Positions 16,003 through 25,227 of a stretch of 35,383 nucleotides of DNA are shown piece by piece. Under the pieces are notes generated by a model, which saw only the letters and a list, made by a program, of their open reading frames with translations, was not told the origin of the DNA and made no database searches. Numbering within the stretch: position 1 is the first letter of the stretch; each line of letters opens with the position of its first letter. Position numbers and translations under genes: made by a program. Source of the DNA: an uncultured Candidatus Poseidoniales archaeon (GTDB lineage: Archaea > Thermoplasmatota > Poseidoniia > Poseidoniales > Poseidoniaceae); contig CAJJCM010000043.1 in NCBI GenBank assembly GCA_905182635.1, positions 1 to 35,383 on the forward strand. The letters run 5' to 3'.

Positions 16003-18051
16003 ATGTCCGATGTTGGAACAGCAACAGCAACAGAACCGTTTTCAGTTAAGTCATCCATGGAAAATATGAGTGACCCAGATAAAAAAGCATTGAAGGGTTG
16101 GTATTTCTTTGATTGGGCAAACCAAGCTTATGCGCTCACTGTGATGACGGTCATCGCTCCTCAAGTGATGTCTGGATTATACAACTATGCAACAGGAACA
16201 CAAACTGGTGACGCATTCTATGCGAAGGTTCTGACATTTTCGATGCTTTTCGTTGTGGTAACTGCTCCTGCTCTTGGTGTGATTGCAGACAAAATGCCGA
16301 TTAAGAAAAAGTTACTCAAATGGTATACCGTTGCTGGTGTTATTTTCACCGCACTGATGGGGGCTGCACCTTACTTTGGTTCTGAAGGCTACAAAATTAT
16401 GGCAGTCATGTATGTGATAGGTACGGTTGGTTTTACCGGTGGTAACGTCATTTACTATTCCTTCATGCCTTATTTGGCTGATAAGCGAAGTATGGACCAC
16501 GTCTCTTCGAAGGGCTATGCCTATGGTTTCATGGGCGGTTCTATGCTGCTCATATTCCACCTTATCATTCTCTTGGGTCCTTTCGGCTGGGATGGTAACT
16601 TCCGTCTCTCAACCATCTTCGTCACCTCCGCACTCTGGTGGTGGGGCTATGGATACCTCATGTTCAAGTGGACTCCAGAACCTGAAATCCCCAATGAGAT
16701 GGAATGGGGAGGGCTTAAGGATGCTACCAAAGTTGCTTATGGGCAAGTGTTCACGACATTCAAAGAAATCAAAAAGTTCAAGATTTTGGCAATGTATCTT
16801 CTTGCGTATCTTTTGTTCTATGACGGCGTCAATACCATTGCCAGCATGGCAAGCGCATACGGAGATTCCGTACTTCGTTTGAGTCTTCAATTGAATATCT
16901 ATTTGCTTCTCACAGTTAACATCGTGGCAATCCCGATGACGTTGTTATTTGGTAAACTCGCCACTGCCAAGGGTACAAAATTCGCATTGATGCTTTCCTT
17001 GATGATTTATTGCTGTGTAGCCGTCGTTGCTGCAGGATTCGCACCTTTGGAACTTGATTCTTCTGTGACTGTTGATGAGAAAGGACAGCCGCAGGCAGCT
17101 GATGCAGAGCGGTACGACTTCACTTTCACTTGGGATAACGAGACTCAAATGTATAACCTAACGACACTGTACGATAAGGGATATGAGGGCTGGATCAGTG
17201 AAGAAGGTACTGGTGATAATGAATTCCGTGATGCTTATCAGGCTTATTTCCCGACGAATTCTACTGATTATGTTTCGACCTCTACGTCCTCTGGGTCGTT
17301 GGGTGCAGGAATTCTCATGTGCATCGCTATTCTTGCCATTCTGGCTACCTTTGGTGCAGGTATCCTCTATATTCAGAATCTCGAGATGGGTTGGAAAGGT
17401 GCTTTACTTGCTTTCCTACTTGTCGGCTCCGGTATATTTGGCATATCCATGCTCATTGATGGACAAGCGGATGAGACAGAAACGCTTTATTCGATTGATG
17501 CTGAAAATGCTTCGGCAATCGTTGCGGCCTTTAATGGCACCAATGACCATCGATGGTCTATTCTCTTTGTAGGAGGCCCCGAAAGTGGTAGCGACGAAAT
17601 TGGTGATACACATCCAACCAACGTTGACCAAGGTGGCCTTGCTGATGGTTATGCTTCTTGGATGCGCTCAAACGTCTGGGCTCCACTCGGAATGGGTGTT
17701 ACTGCCCAATGGATTACACTCGGTATGTTTGTCGGTGTTGCAATGGGTGCTGCAGGTGCTCAGGCTCGCTCGATGTTCACATTGTTGATTCCTCAAACAC
17801 GAACTTCAGAATTCTTTGGATTCTTTGGATTCCTTGGAAAGTCCGCTGCAATGATTGGAACGTTCTTGTATGCGATTGCCAGCACCCAATATGACAGCCG
17901 TGTGGCGATTTTGACCATTACGATTGTCATTCTTTTGGGAACCTTCATCACCAGCCGTATCGATCTCGACGAAGGTATACGTGTTGCTGAGGAAGAAGAC
18001 CGAATTGCTCGAGCGAATGGTGTCTCTTCTGAGACCACTCCACTCGAGTGA
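16003..18051 (+). CDS. MFS transporter, UMF1 (Atg22-like) family, with large extracytoplasmic inserts
   Basis: The opening KGWYFFDWANQAYALTVMTVIAPQV is the signature of the UMF1/Atg22-like branch of the major facilitator superfamily; yeast Atg22 exports amino acids from the vacuole. The C-terminal SEFFGFFGFLGKSAAMIGTFLYA is also typical. At 682 residues it is much longer than the usual 420-480. The extra length comes from two hydrophilic, acidic loops, at about 350-425 (YDFTFTWDNETQMYNLTT) and 485-560 (AENASAIVAAFNGTNDH), both with N-glycosylation sequons and so presumably outside. About 12 helices are visible. The substrate is unknown. The inverted repeat upstream and the OPT and DMT transporters downstream make this a transport block. 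Confidence 0.85.
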   Translation: MSDVGTATATEPFSVKSSMENMSDPDKKALKGWYFFDWANQAYALTVMTVIAPQVMSGLYNYATGTQTGDAFYAKVLTFSMLFVVVTAPALGVIADKMPIKKKLLKWYTVAGVIFTALMGAAPYFGSEGYKIMAVMYVIGTVGFTGGNVIYYSFMPYLADKRSMDHVSSKGYAYGFMGGSMLLIFHLIILLGPFGWDGNFRLSTIFVTSALWWWGYGYLMFKWTPEPEIPNEMEWGGLKDATKVAYGQVFTTFKEIKKFKILAMYLLAYLLFYDGVNTIASMASAYGDSVLRLSLQLNIYLLLTVNIVAIPMTLLFGKLATAKGTKFALMLSLMIYCCVAVVAAGFAPLELDSSVTVDEKGQPQAADAERYDFTFTWDNETQMYNLTTLYDKGYEGWISEEGTGDNEFRDAYQAYFPTNSTDYVSTSTSSGSLGAGILMCIAILAILATFGAGILYIQNLEMGWKGALLAFLLVGSGIFGISMLIDGQADETETLYSIDAENASAIVAAFNGTNDHRWSILFVGGPESGSDEIGDTHPTNVDQGGLADGYASWMRSNVWAPLGMGVTAQWITLGMFVGVAMGAAGAQARSMFTLLIPQTRTSEFFGFFGFLGKSAAMIGTFLYAIASTQYDSRVAILTITIVILLGTFITSRIDLDEGIRVAEEEDRIARANGVSSETTPLE

Positions 18052-18113
18052 CGGATTGATTCAACCGTGACAATCCTCGATGTCGTGTAGCGTAACATTA
18101 TCAAGTGAGCCTT

Positions 18114-18119
18114 GGAGGA
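18114..18119 (+). promoter_or_regulatory. Strong Shine-Dalgarno site GGAGGA
   Basis: GGAGGA lies six bases before ATG 18126 and so fixes that start over the upstream in-frame GTG at 18105, whose reading would run through this site. Most genes here have weak or no such site, so it stands out. Confidence 0.7.
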
Positions 18120-18125
18120 AATAAC

Positions 18126-18848
18126 ATGAAGACCTTTCAATTCCTCCAAACAGTAGGCACTTTTATTGTGATTGTTGTCATGATTCTGGTCTGGGGAGTA
18201 CCTCTTGCGCCTACAATCGTCTACTATCACTGGGCGAATGACTTGATATCTTTTGAACATGAATGGGCTCAAGCTCTCGTAACTGGACTTGTTCTTTCAA
18301 GTTCTTTTATTGTCTACACGCTCAGCCTTTTGGCCTTTTCAGCAGTGTTACAATTTATTCTTCACATTCGAATAAAGGAGAAAACTATTGTTTCTTTGAC
18401 ATCGTTCACGACATTGCGCTGGGCTTTCTGCGGACAAGTTCTACGTTCGACTCAACCTTGTCTTCAACACTTTGTACCTTCATTTTTTGCAAATGCCTAT
18501 TTCCGAGTATGTGGCGCTAAAATTGGTAAAAATACTCAAATCAATACCTTTCGATTAAATGACCCTGCATTGATTCGAATCGATGATGACTGTGTGATTG
18601 GTGGGGGCGCAATCATGAATGGCCATTTGGCGGAAAAAGGACAAATGATTTTTGCTCCGATTCACATGAAGACAGGTTCACTGCTTGGTACAGGAGCCAC
18701 AGTCCAGCCAGGCGTTGTCATCGAAGAGCATGCTGTTGTCGCCAGCAATGCTTTGGTTCCTAAATATCGTACGATTCCAGCCGGAGAAGTATGGGGCGGT
18801 TTACCTGCTGTTATGATTCGTGAATCTTCGACTCGAGAAGAATTTTAA
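18126..18848 (+). CDS. Membrane-anchored left-handed beta-helix (hexapeptide repeat) protein
   Basis: The 240-residue product has two N-terminal hydrophobic segments (about 8-36 and 50-80). A C-terminal hexapeptide-repeat region follows from about 135: AKIGKNTQIN, ALIRIDDDCVIGGGAIMNG, GSLLGTGATVQPGVVIEEHAVVASNALV, ending PAGEVWGGLPAVMIRES. The last phrase is the common closing coil of LbH acyltransferases (xGNPAKxIR-like). The architecture resembles the membrane LbH part found at the C-terminus of some peptide synthetase-type proteins. I see no certain catalytic histidine, so the activity (acetyl or acyl transfer to a cell-surface molecule) is an inference. It lies between two transporter genes. 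Confidence 0.75.
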   Translation: MKTFQFLQTVGTFIVIVVMILVWGVPLAPTIVYYHWANDLISFEHEWAQALVTGLVLSSSFIVYTLSLLAFSAVLQFILHIRIKEKTIVSLTSFTTLRWAFCGQVLRSTQPCLQHFVPSFFANAYFRVCGAKIGKNTQINTFRLNDPALIRIDDDCVIGGGAIMNGHLAEKGQMIFAPIHMKTGSLLGTGATVQPGVVIEEHAVVASNALVPKYRTIPAGEVWGGLPAVMIRESSTREEF

Positions 18849-18858
18849 ACATTGAACC

Positions 18859-21264
18859 TTGGCTGAATCAGCCACGAACAACAGCAACCTATTCAAACGG
18901 ATTGCCTTACCTTGGGATATACGCGTAGCGTATGCGGGTGTGAAATCAATGGGTGTCGAAAAATCAGCATACCGTCAACCAGTCACTCCTCAGGGTTTGA
19001 AAGCGATCGAAGAGGGTACGCTTACATGGCTTGATAATGACATGTACAACAACCTCAACACCGGTGTGTTGGAGCAATATTTAGAAGAGAAAAACGTCAA
19101 AGAATCCTTTGAAGTATCCCATTGGAGCACACCTAAGGTGATTTACGGCATTGCGATTGGAGCAATATTTTCTGGAGTTACTGCCTATATCGGTCTCAAG
19201 TTAGGGTTGGCAATCTCTGCTGCTTGGTATATCGCCTACCTCTTGGGTATGGCGCTCAAATGGTCACCCTCTGAAGTCAACATCGCAACCTCTGCTACGA
19301 CCGGGGCAACCCACGCCTCGACCGGATTCATCTTCACCTTCCCGGCCATTTTCCTTTTGGCATCAGACCCACGGTATTTCTTAGCTGATGGTCCACTGAT
19401 TACCAATGCTGATACGTTTAATCTGGCTTTTGTTGGAATTGTAGCAAGTATGTTTGCAGGGTTCCTTGGAATCATGTATTTTATTATTTTTAGACGGGTA
19501 TGGTTGGTTGAAGACCCCTTGCCACTGCCTGGTTTTGAAGCAACCCTAAAGATGCTGGATATCGCATCTGATGTCAATACCGGTGCGGTTGAACATGCCC
19601 GTGCATCACTGAAAACCATTGGTTGGTGGACAACAATCACCATGGGTGCGTTATTCCTTATCGAATATCCATTGGTGTGGATTGACGGAAAGAAAATGGC
19701 GCTTCTTGACTTCTTAGCAGAATCCGGACACATCGGTGACTATGGGCTTGCAAGTTTTTACTCACATGGTAAAATCCATCAACCGAGTGGAATCGAAGAC
19801 GGCGTTTCACTCAATAATACACATTGGTCCGCCGAAACTGCGTGGAATCCATTTGCCTACACCTACATTGGTGTAGCACTCACTCCCTCGATGTTTGCTA
19901 TTGGCTGGTTCATGAAAACTCGAGTTGCTTTCCTTGTTAATCTCGGAACTTTGGTCGGCTGGTTCTTCTTGGTGCCCTTGGTTGTCTACTTCAACTTCCC
20001 AATTTATGACGCAACCCTACAAGCCAATATCCCAATTCAAGACTATGCCGCCGGAGGTTCCGCTCCATTGCAAATGATTGCTTTCTCAAAGTCCGTTCGA
20101 ACCATTGCCATTGGTTCAATTGTTGGTGGTGGAATGTTTGGATTGGCAAAAATGTGGAAAACATTTGTCAACATCTTTGCTGATATCGGTGCTGCATTCA
20201 AGGGCGAGGGGAGCCAAGAATACATGGAAGGAAAAGGCTGGTATGAATGGCCTCTCAAACATATTCCAATCTTCATGGGTATTACATTCCTCGCTATGAT
20301 CATCATCTTTACAGTCGGTGGTTTCTCCGTTCTCGCCTCACTTGTATTCGCCACAGTTTTGATTCTGACGACCTTTTTACTCGGTGCGATTGCGGTTCGA
20401 GTCATGGGCGAAACTGGAATTGAACCCGTATCTGGAACTTCTTTCATTGTTCTTCTCATGTTATTAGGTGTGTTCTTGAATGCTCAAGACCTGCTTCAAC
20501 TCGATACTCAAGATGCAGTGCTTCTTGGTCTGGTTGGAACAACGGTCTTCGGTTCGGCAATTTCAATGTCCGGAACAGTGATTGGGGATTACAAAAACAG
20601 CCTCTACATCGGTAACCGCCCGTACCACATCTCGAAAGGAAACATCATGGGCGTTATCCCTGGTGCAATTATTGGAGCAGGAGTTGCAATTTTCCTTTCC
20701 AAACAACTTGCAGATGGAACCATCGATTTGATGGCGCCCCAAGCCAATGCCTTTGCAACATTCTCAGTCATTTTTGCTGAAGGACAAGGTGACATGAAAT
20801 TGTTAGCACTTGGATTCCTGCTTGGAATGTTTGTTGAATGGGGAACTGGAATGGGTACTTCGTTTGGACTTGGAATGTATCTGGATATCCCTCACACATT
20901 ACCAATGCTCATCGGCGGTTATTCTCGAGATAAGTGGGAAGATAAACGTCTTCGTCCAAAGATTGAAGCAATCAAAGAAAAAGATGGTGCGACGATCGCT
21001 GAAAAGCAACGAGCCCTTCTTTTGTTGAGCACCTTTATGGTCGCAGCCGGTCTACTGACGGGAGAAGCATTCTTTGGAACCGAGTCAAGTATTCTCTCCT
21101 TTGTTGACACATTGGTAAGTGACCCGAACAGCCGTTCATGGTATTTCGCTCGAATGGTTGGATTTATCGGACTTAACGTTGCCATTGGTGGCGGAATCTA
21201 TCTCTTGTTCAAGCGTGCTGGCGTCATCGGTGGAGACAGTGTCGACGCTGTGCTCGAAAACTGA
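18859..21264 (+). CDS. OPT family oligopeptide transporter
   Basis: OPT proteins take up small peptides or metal chelates by proton coupling. The 801-residue product has about 14-16 hydrophobic helices. OPT-like phrases include KVIYGIAIGAIFSGVTAYIG in the first helix, GETGIEPVSGTSFIVL in the middle, and a closing helix ending LLFKRAGVIGG. The soluble N-terminus of about 90 residues is unusual but acceptable. The start is uncertain: TTG 18859 gives MAESATNN, the next in-frame ATG is near 18949, and no ribosome binding site supports either. Gaps of 10 bases upstream and 2 (or 11) downstream suggest one transcript with the LbH and DMT genes. It fits a protein-degrading lifestyle. Confidence 0.88.
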   Translation: MAESATNNSNLFKRIALPWDIRVAYAGVKSMGVEKSAYRQPVTPQGLKAIEEGTLTWLDNDMYNNLNTGVLEQYLEEKNVKESFEVSHWSTPKVIYGIAIGAIFSGVTAYIGLKLGLAISAAWYIAYLLGMALKWSPSEVNIATSATTGATHASTGFIFTFPAIFLLASDPRYFLADGPLITNADTFNLAFVGIVASMFAGFLGIMYFIIFRRVWLVEDPLPLPGFEATLKMLDIASDVNTGAVEHARASLKTIGWWTTITMGALFLIEYPLVWIDGKKMALLDFLAESGHIGDYGLASFYSHGKIHQPSGIEDGVSLNNTHWSAETAWNPFAYTYIGVALTPSMFAIGWFMKTRVAFLVNLGTLVGWFFLVPLVVYFNFPIYDATLQANIPIQDYAAGGSAPLQMIAFSKSVRTIAIGSIVGGGMFGLAKMWKTFVNIFADIGAAFKGEGSQEYMEGKGWYEWPLKHIPIFMGITFLAMIIIFTVGGFSVLASLVFATVLILTTFLLGAIAVRVMGETGIEPVSGTSFIVLLMLLGVFLNAQDLLQLDTQDAVLLGLVGTTVFGSAISMSGTVIGDYKNSLYIGNRPYHISKGNIMGVIPGAIIGAGVAIFLSKQLADGTIDLMAPQANAFATFSVIFAEGQGDMKLLALGFLLGMFVEWGTGMGTSFGLGMYLDIPHTLPMLIGGYSRDKWEDKRLRPKIEAIKEKDGATIAEKQRALLLLSTFMVAAGLLTGEAFFGTESSILSFVDTLVSDPNSRSWYFARMVGFIGLNVAIGGGIYLLFKRAGVIGGDSVDAVLEN

Positions 21265-21275
21265 GCGTGAAATGT

Positions 21276-22265
21276 ATGTCAGAATCACCCAAGGCCCCGC
21301 TCTGGGTGTGGGGCTTACTGATTGCAGCAGTATGCGGCGTTTCCAGTGCAGGCGCCCTATTCCAGCATGTTGACACAGTTCCACCCTTGCTTCGTGCTTC
21401 TTGGCGCTTACAACTCACATCGCTTGTTTTAGCACCCTTTTTTGTCTACCAATGGCGGAAACAAGAGATTACGGTGAAAGCAAGAATGTTTGAACCGAAA
21501 ACGATTCTCATCATTCTTGCCAGTGGCTGTGCATTAGCCTTACACTTTGGTTCATGGGTTGCCAGTTTAGATGCGACTTCTCTGACTCATTCACTGTTAT
21601 TTGTCACAGCACATCCGTTAATCATCATAGTTGGAATGGCATTGTTGGGTACTTTTTTCATTGGTCACCGTCAACCAAATCGTCTTGAGGTTCTTGGTGC
21701 CTTGGTTGGTTTTTCTGGTGCTGCGATCACATTACTGGACCAAGGCCATCAGCAAGGCGACCACATCGTCACGATTTGGGGTGATGCACTGGCTTTCTTT
21801 GGAGCTGTATTTGTGGTCGGCTACATCATCAGCGGTCGAGTACTTCGTGAATGGATGCCAATTTTTCTTTACGCATTTCCCGTTACACTCTTCGCTTCGC
21901 TTCTCCTTCTCCCTGCGTCGTGGGCCTTGGAGCCTGAGTTTGCATCCTTTGGGATTATTGGGTGGACAGATGCCGAATATTTCCCATGGTTTTTGGCACT
22001 GGCCTTGATTGCAGGTTTACTCGGGCATACAGGGCTGAATACATGTTTGAGATACATATCTCCACTTATCATTTCAACAAGTGTTACACTTGAGCCTTTA
22101 CTTGGTTCATTGATTGGCTGGGCTTTCTTCGGAAGTGGAGTTCCGGGGCAATGGACATGGGTTGGTGGACCCATTCTTGTCGTGGGGGTCCTCTTGGTCA
22201 TCTACGGTGGAATCGATAAAGACAATACGAACAATCAAACACACCCGCCAACCGCGGAAGAATGA
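21276..22265 (+). CDS. DMT superfamily (EamA) transporter
   Basis: This is a ten-helix drug/metabolite transporter of the EamA/RhaT type, generally an exporter of amino acids or other metabolites. It has the two related halves of five helices: the first from LWVWGLLIAAVCGVSSAGAL, the second from DHIVTIWGDALAFFGAVFVVGY. The phrase LVGFSGAAITLLDQG is typical of the end of EamA domain 1, and ISPLIISTSVTLEPLLGSLIGWAFFG of the end of domain 2. Length of 329 residues is normal. ATG 21276 is chosen; a GTG at 21267 adds three residues. It directly follows the OPT gene. Confidence 0.9.
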   Translation: MSESPKAPLWVWGLLIAAVCGVSSAGALFQHVDTVPPLLRASWRLQLTSLVLAPFFVYQWRKQEITVKARMFEPKTILIILASGCALALHFGSWVASLDATSLTHSLLFVTAHPLIIIVGMALLGTFFIGHRQPNRLEVLGALVGFSGAAITLLDQGHQQGDHIVTIWGDALAFFGAVFVVGYIISGRVLREWMPIFLYAFPVTLFASLLLLPASWALEPEFASFGIIGWTDAEYFPWFLALALIAGLLGHTGLNTCLRYISPLIISTSVTLEPLLGSLIGWAFFGSGVPGQWTWVGGPILVVGVLLVIYGGIDKDNTNNQTHPPTAEE

Positions 22266-22274
22266 GGCGTAGTG

Positions 22275-23264
22275 ATGTCAGCAACAAATCAACAAGGTTG
22301 GATTTTACTTACCAACGATGATGGCATTGAAGCACCAGGATTTCGATTACTGGTTCAAGCCTTGAACAAAGCCGGTCATCGAGTTGTGGTTTTTGCCCCA
22401 CATGAAAACAACTCTGCTGCTGGAATGCGAATCAATCTGGGAACTCCAATGGAACTACGTCCAAGAGACGACCTCGTGACGACTTGGGGCTTGGATACTG
22501 AGAAAGCAGAAGCAAAATTGTTTGAACTGCAAGGAACTCCTTGTGATACCATGATTGTCGCTCTTGATGGAGGCCTTGAACATGCACTTCCGGGTATTCA
22601 CCCCCGTCTCGTTGTATCAGGTGTCAACCTTGGTCCGAATATGTCTCAGGATTCGTATCACAGTGGGACGATGGGTGCTGCAAGAGAGGCTGGATTGTAT
22701 GGAATGCCAGCAATCGCTTCATCCTTTACATCTTTCGAATTAGAAGGAATGGAAGATGCGATTAAAGCAACGGTAGAATTGATCGAAGTAGCACTTGGTG
22801 TTCTTCCCAATGAACCCAAGAATCTCCGACGACCTGAAGTGGATTTATCAGCCACACACCTTAGCCGGTGGCCAGAGGTTCCTGAACATCCAGCGTGGGA
22901 AAGTGACCCTAAATCTGCCCTTCGTACAGCATTCCAACAAGGAGAATTGATGTTGAACCTCAATGTCCCTCCAGGCTGGAACGGTGAAGTTTCAACGACT
23001 CGTTTGGGTATGCGTTGGTATCGTGATGCAGTATCATTTAATTCTATAGAGTCGGATGAGACGGCAACATTTACTATTGGAGCTGCTTCAATCGACCATT
23101 CCCAAGTCGCTCAAAGTGACTGTGATGTTGTAGCAAAAGGAAAGGCGAGTGTTTCATGTTTACCGGTTTGGCCACAAACTCATCCGCTTGCTCTTGATGA
23201 AAAACTCCTGACATGGGCCTTAAAGTCCTGTGAAGGTGGTTACCCTGCTTGGCTTTACGATTGA
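22275..23264 (+). CDS. surE: 5'/3'-nucleotidase SurE
   Basis: SurE is a metal-dependent phosphatase acting on nucleoside monophosphates and short polyphosphate. Its motifs are clear: LLTNDDGIEAPG (NDDG at 14-17, metal aspartates), APHENNSAAGMRI (serine metal ligand), and SGVNLGPNMSQDSYHSGTMGAAREAGLYGMPAIA (asparagine ligand and the conserved YSGTVGAA-type phrase). Length of 329 residues is longer than the typical 250, with an extra C-terminal portion that ends AWLYD. GAGGCG upstream supports ATG 22275 over GTG 22272. The 3' end overlaps the convergent trmY by 10 bases. Confidence 0.95.
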   Translation: MSATNQQGWILLTNDDGIEAPGFRLLVQALNKAGHRVVVFAPHENNSAAGMRINLGTPMELRPRDDLVTTWGLDTEKAEAKLFELQGTPCDTMIVALDGGLEHALPGIHPRLVVSGVNLGPNMSQDSYHSGTMGAAREAGLYGMPAIASSFTSFELEGMEDAIKATVELIEVALGVLPNEPKNLRRPEVDLSATHLSRWPEVPEHPAWESDPKSALRTAFQQGELMLNLNVPPGWNGEVSTTRLGMRWYRDAVSFNSIESDETATFTIGAASIDHSQVAQSDCDVVAKGKASVSCLPVWPQTHPLALDEKLLTWALKSCEGGYPAWLYD

Positions 23265-23920
23265 GTGAGGTTGAGGCTGGCCCCTTGGTCGAGCAAAAAA
23301 TGGCAAACTGCAATGGCCATGTGACCTTGTAGCCATGTATCTCCGAGAGACCGAAGCGACATATTTTCTCGGAGGACATCCTCTGGTAATGGTTTGTCAT
23401 CACTCAGAACAAAACCAATATCGATACCCGATAGTGTAATATCTCCAAATTCGCCTATCGAAGTCGAATGTGCAATGCCTTCCATTGGTAAGGGTTCATC
23501 TGCTTGCCAGAGTCGAGGTGCTGCAGCATCGAGGCAAACGATAGTTACGTCATTCCATTCAGCAATTGTGTGACTGATATCACCACCGCTATCGAAAATA
23601 CCCGCAGAACGTTCGACCCAATGTCCACGTGCAGGAGTAGGTAATTTGAGGACTTTAGCGATCTGTCCTCCAACAGCTCGTTCTTCAGCATGGACTCCTC
23701 TGAGTAATGAGCCGACAAATTTGATTCGACGAGGAGGTCCAGGTCCACCCATCAAATGGAGGGTGACCTCAGTATCATGGCGAATTCCATGGCTTGTCAA
23801 TAATCCAGCCATTAATGCACGTACAAGCACATCCATTCGTCCAGCAGCACCAGCCATGTCATTGAGTGGCACCTTTCCTTGTGACATCGCACGATGACCA
23901 ATGATTGCAAAGCGACGCAT
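23255..23920 (-). CDS. trmY: tRNA (pseudouridine(54)-N(1))-methyltransferase TrmY
   Basis: TrmY is an archaeal SPOUT-class enzyme that uses SAM to make N1-methylpseudouridine at position 54 of tRNA. The start MRRFAIIGHRA, the GRMDVLVRALMAGLLTSHGIRHDT helix, and the knot region with FVLSDDKPLPED and SLGDTWLQGHMAIAVCHFLLDQ match the family (DUF358). Length of 221 residues is close to the usual 195-210. It lies 9 bases after the CoaBC stop on the same strand, so the two are probably co-transcribed. It converges on surE with a 10-base overlap. Confidence 0.93.
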   Translation of the reverse strand: MRRFAIIGHRAMSQGKVPLNDMAGAAGRMDVLVRALMAGLLTSHGIRHDTEVTLHLMGGPGPPRRIKFVGSLLRGVHAEERAVGGQIAKVLKLPTPARGHWVERSAGIFDSGGDISHTIAEWNDVTIVCLDAAAPRLWQADEPLPMEGIAHSTSIGEFGDITLSGIDIGFVLSDDKPLPEDVLRENMSLRSLGDTWLQGHMAIAVCHFLLDQGASLNLTQS

Positions 23921-23929
23921 GGTGTTCCC

Positions 23930-25165
23930 TCAGATGCCTCGTTCGACGAACGTTCGAATTGCTTCACACATCTTGTGTGTATTTTCCAAAACAAAGTGAC
24001 TTCCGAGTGAATCTACCAAGTATCCTCTTGGTTTATTTTTATCACCGAGGTCTTCGAGGCGGTTGGCGATAACTGCTGTCATTCCTGCTTTTTCAATTTG
24101 AGCAGTTGCACGGTAAATCAAGTCCTTCTGTTTTATTCCTGATTCGAGTTTAAATCCGATACGTACAGCACCTTGACATAATTCCTTGAGTGCTTCAATA
24201 TGCTTCTCACCTTCGATAAGTTCGATGTTCAATGTGCCTTGAAGGCTTGCTATTTTTCCTTCCGCAGGTTTTGCTACAAGGTAATCAAGAACTGCCGCAG
24301 TATGAATCCACGCATCGATCGAATCCTTTGCTAAAACTTGTAATTCTTTGAGCATGGTGTGGGGTTCAGGAGTTTTGAGGACCAATGGTAGCCATTTGTG
24401 TGCTGGAACCGACGTCACACCTGCAACGCAAGTCACATCGTGTCCATGACGGTACAAATCATCTGCAATTGCAAACCCCGTTGCTCCCGAACTGGTATTC
24501 TGAACGAATCGAATATCATCGATTGCAGAACGAGTTGCTCCTAAAGTGACAACAACCTCTTTGCGGTTTGATTTGACACAATTCATATGGTGTGCAAATC
24601 GTGCTACAATTTCTTCATGGTGAGGCGTTTTCCTTTTCCCTTCTTCTTCAGCACCCCAGTATACATGGATTCCATGCTTTCTGACTTCGTCGACAATATC
24701 GTCAGTTACCGGGTCCTTGGCTAAATCCAAATGCATACTCGGTATCATCATTACTGGACAATTTCTACTCCGTGCGACACTAAGTGCCATCATCAATGGC
24801 CCGTGTTGTAATCCGTGGACATAACTCGCCATCGTATCTCGAGTGGCTGGAGCGACCAAGATTCCATCGACTTGGTCAAGGACTTCCATGTTTCCATCCC
24901 AATCGGTAATCACTTCACCTTGAGTCGCCCATTCAACAGCGAGTGGAGTGATGATTCGTTGGGCCGAATGGGTCAGTGCGACACGTACATTCGCACCATG
25001 GCGGCGTAATTCACGTGCTAAGCGGACGGTATCTACAGCAGCAATTCCTCCTGATACACCGAGTAAGACCGTTTGTCCAGCAAGGCTATCGCCTCGCATG
25101 CTGACATCGGTATCGCGAATCCCCATGGGTAGTGGGAGAATGGTCTCCATCATGACTTCTTCCAT
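23930..25165 (-). CDS. coaBC: Bifunctional phosphopantothenoylcysteine decarboxylase / phosphopantothenate-cysteine ligase
   Basis: CoaBC makes 4'-phosphopantetheine for coenzyme A: CoaB joins cysteine to 4'-phosphopantothenate and CoaC decarboxylates the product with FMN. The CoaC half shows LLGVSGGIAA, LVAPATRDTM and IPSMH; the CoaB half shows TLGATRSAIDDIRFVQNTSSG and HTAAVLDYLV with a C-terminal GFKLESG. Relative to E. coli, the CoaC active-site His75 position reads Asn (N92, in DGNMEVLD) and the PAMN Asn125 position reads His (H145). No cysteine matches Cys158. The start at ATG 25165 (MEEVMMETI) leaves room for promoters to the divergent gene; an upstream start at 25210 is also open. Confidence 0.9.
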   Translation of the reverse strand: MEEVMMETILPLPMGIRDTDVSMRGDSLAGQTVLLGVSGGIAAVDTVRLARELRRHGANVRVALTHSAQRIITPLAVEWATQGEVITDWDGNMEVLDQVDGILVAPATRDTMASYVHGLQHGPLMMALSVARSRNCPVMMIPSMHLDLAKDPVTDDIVDEVRKHGIHVYWGAEEEGKRKTPHHEEIVARFAHHMNCVKSNRKEVVVTLGATRSAIDDIRFVQNTSSGATGFAIADDLYRHGHDVTCVAGVTSVPAHKWLPLVLKTPEPHTMLKELQVLAKDSIDAWIHTAAVLDYLVAKPAEGKIASLQGTLNIELIEGEKHIEALKELCQGAVRIGFKLESGIKQKDLIYRATAQIEKAGMTAVIANRLEDLGDKNKPRGYLVDSLGSHFVLENTHKMCEAIRTFVERGI

Positions 25166-25227
25166 TGGCGTTCTTCTCAGTTCATAGGTCGAGCAATGCT
25201 CAAACACCATGAGCAGTAGGATTCACC

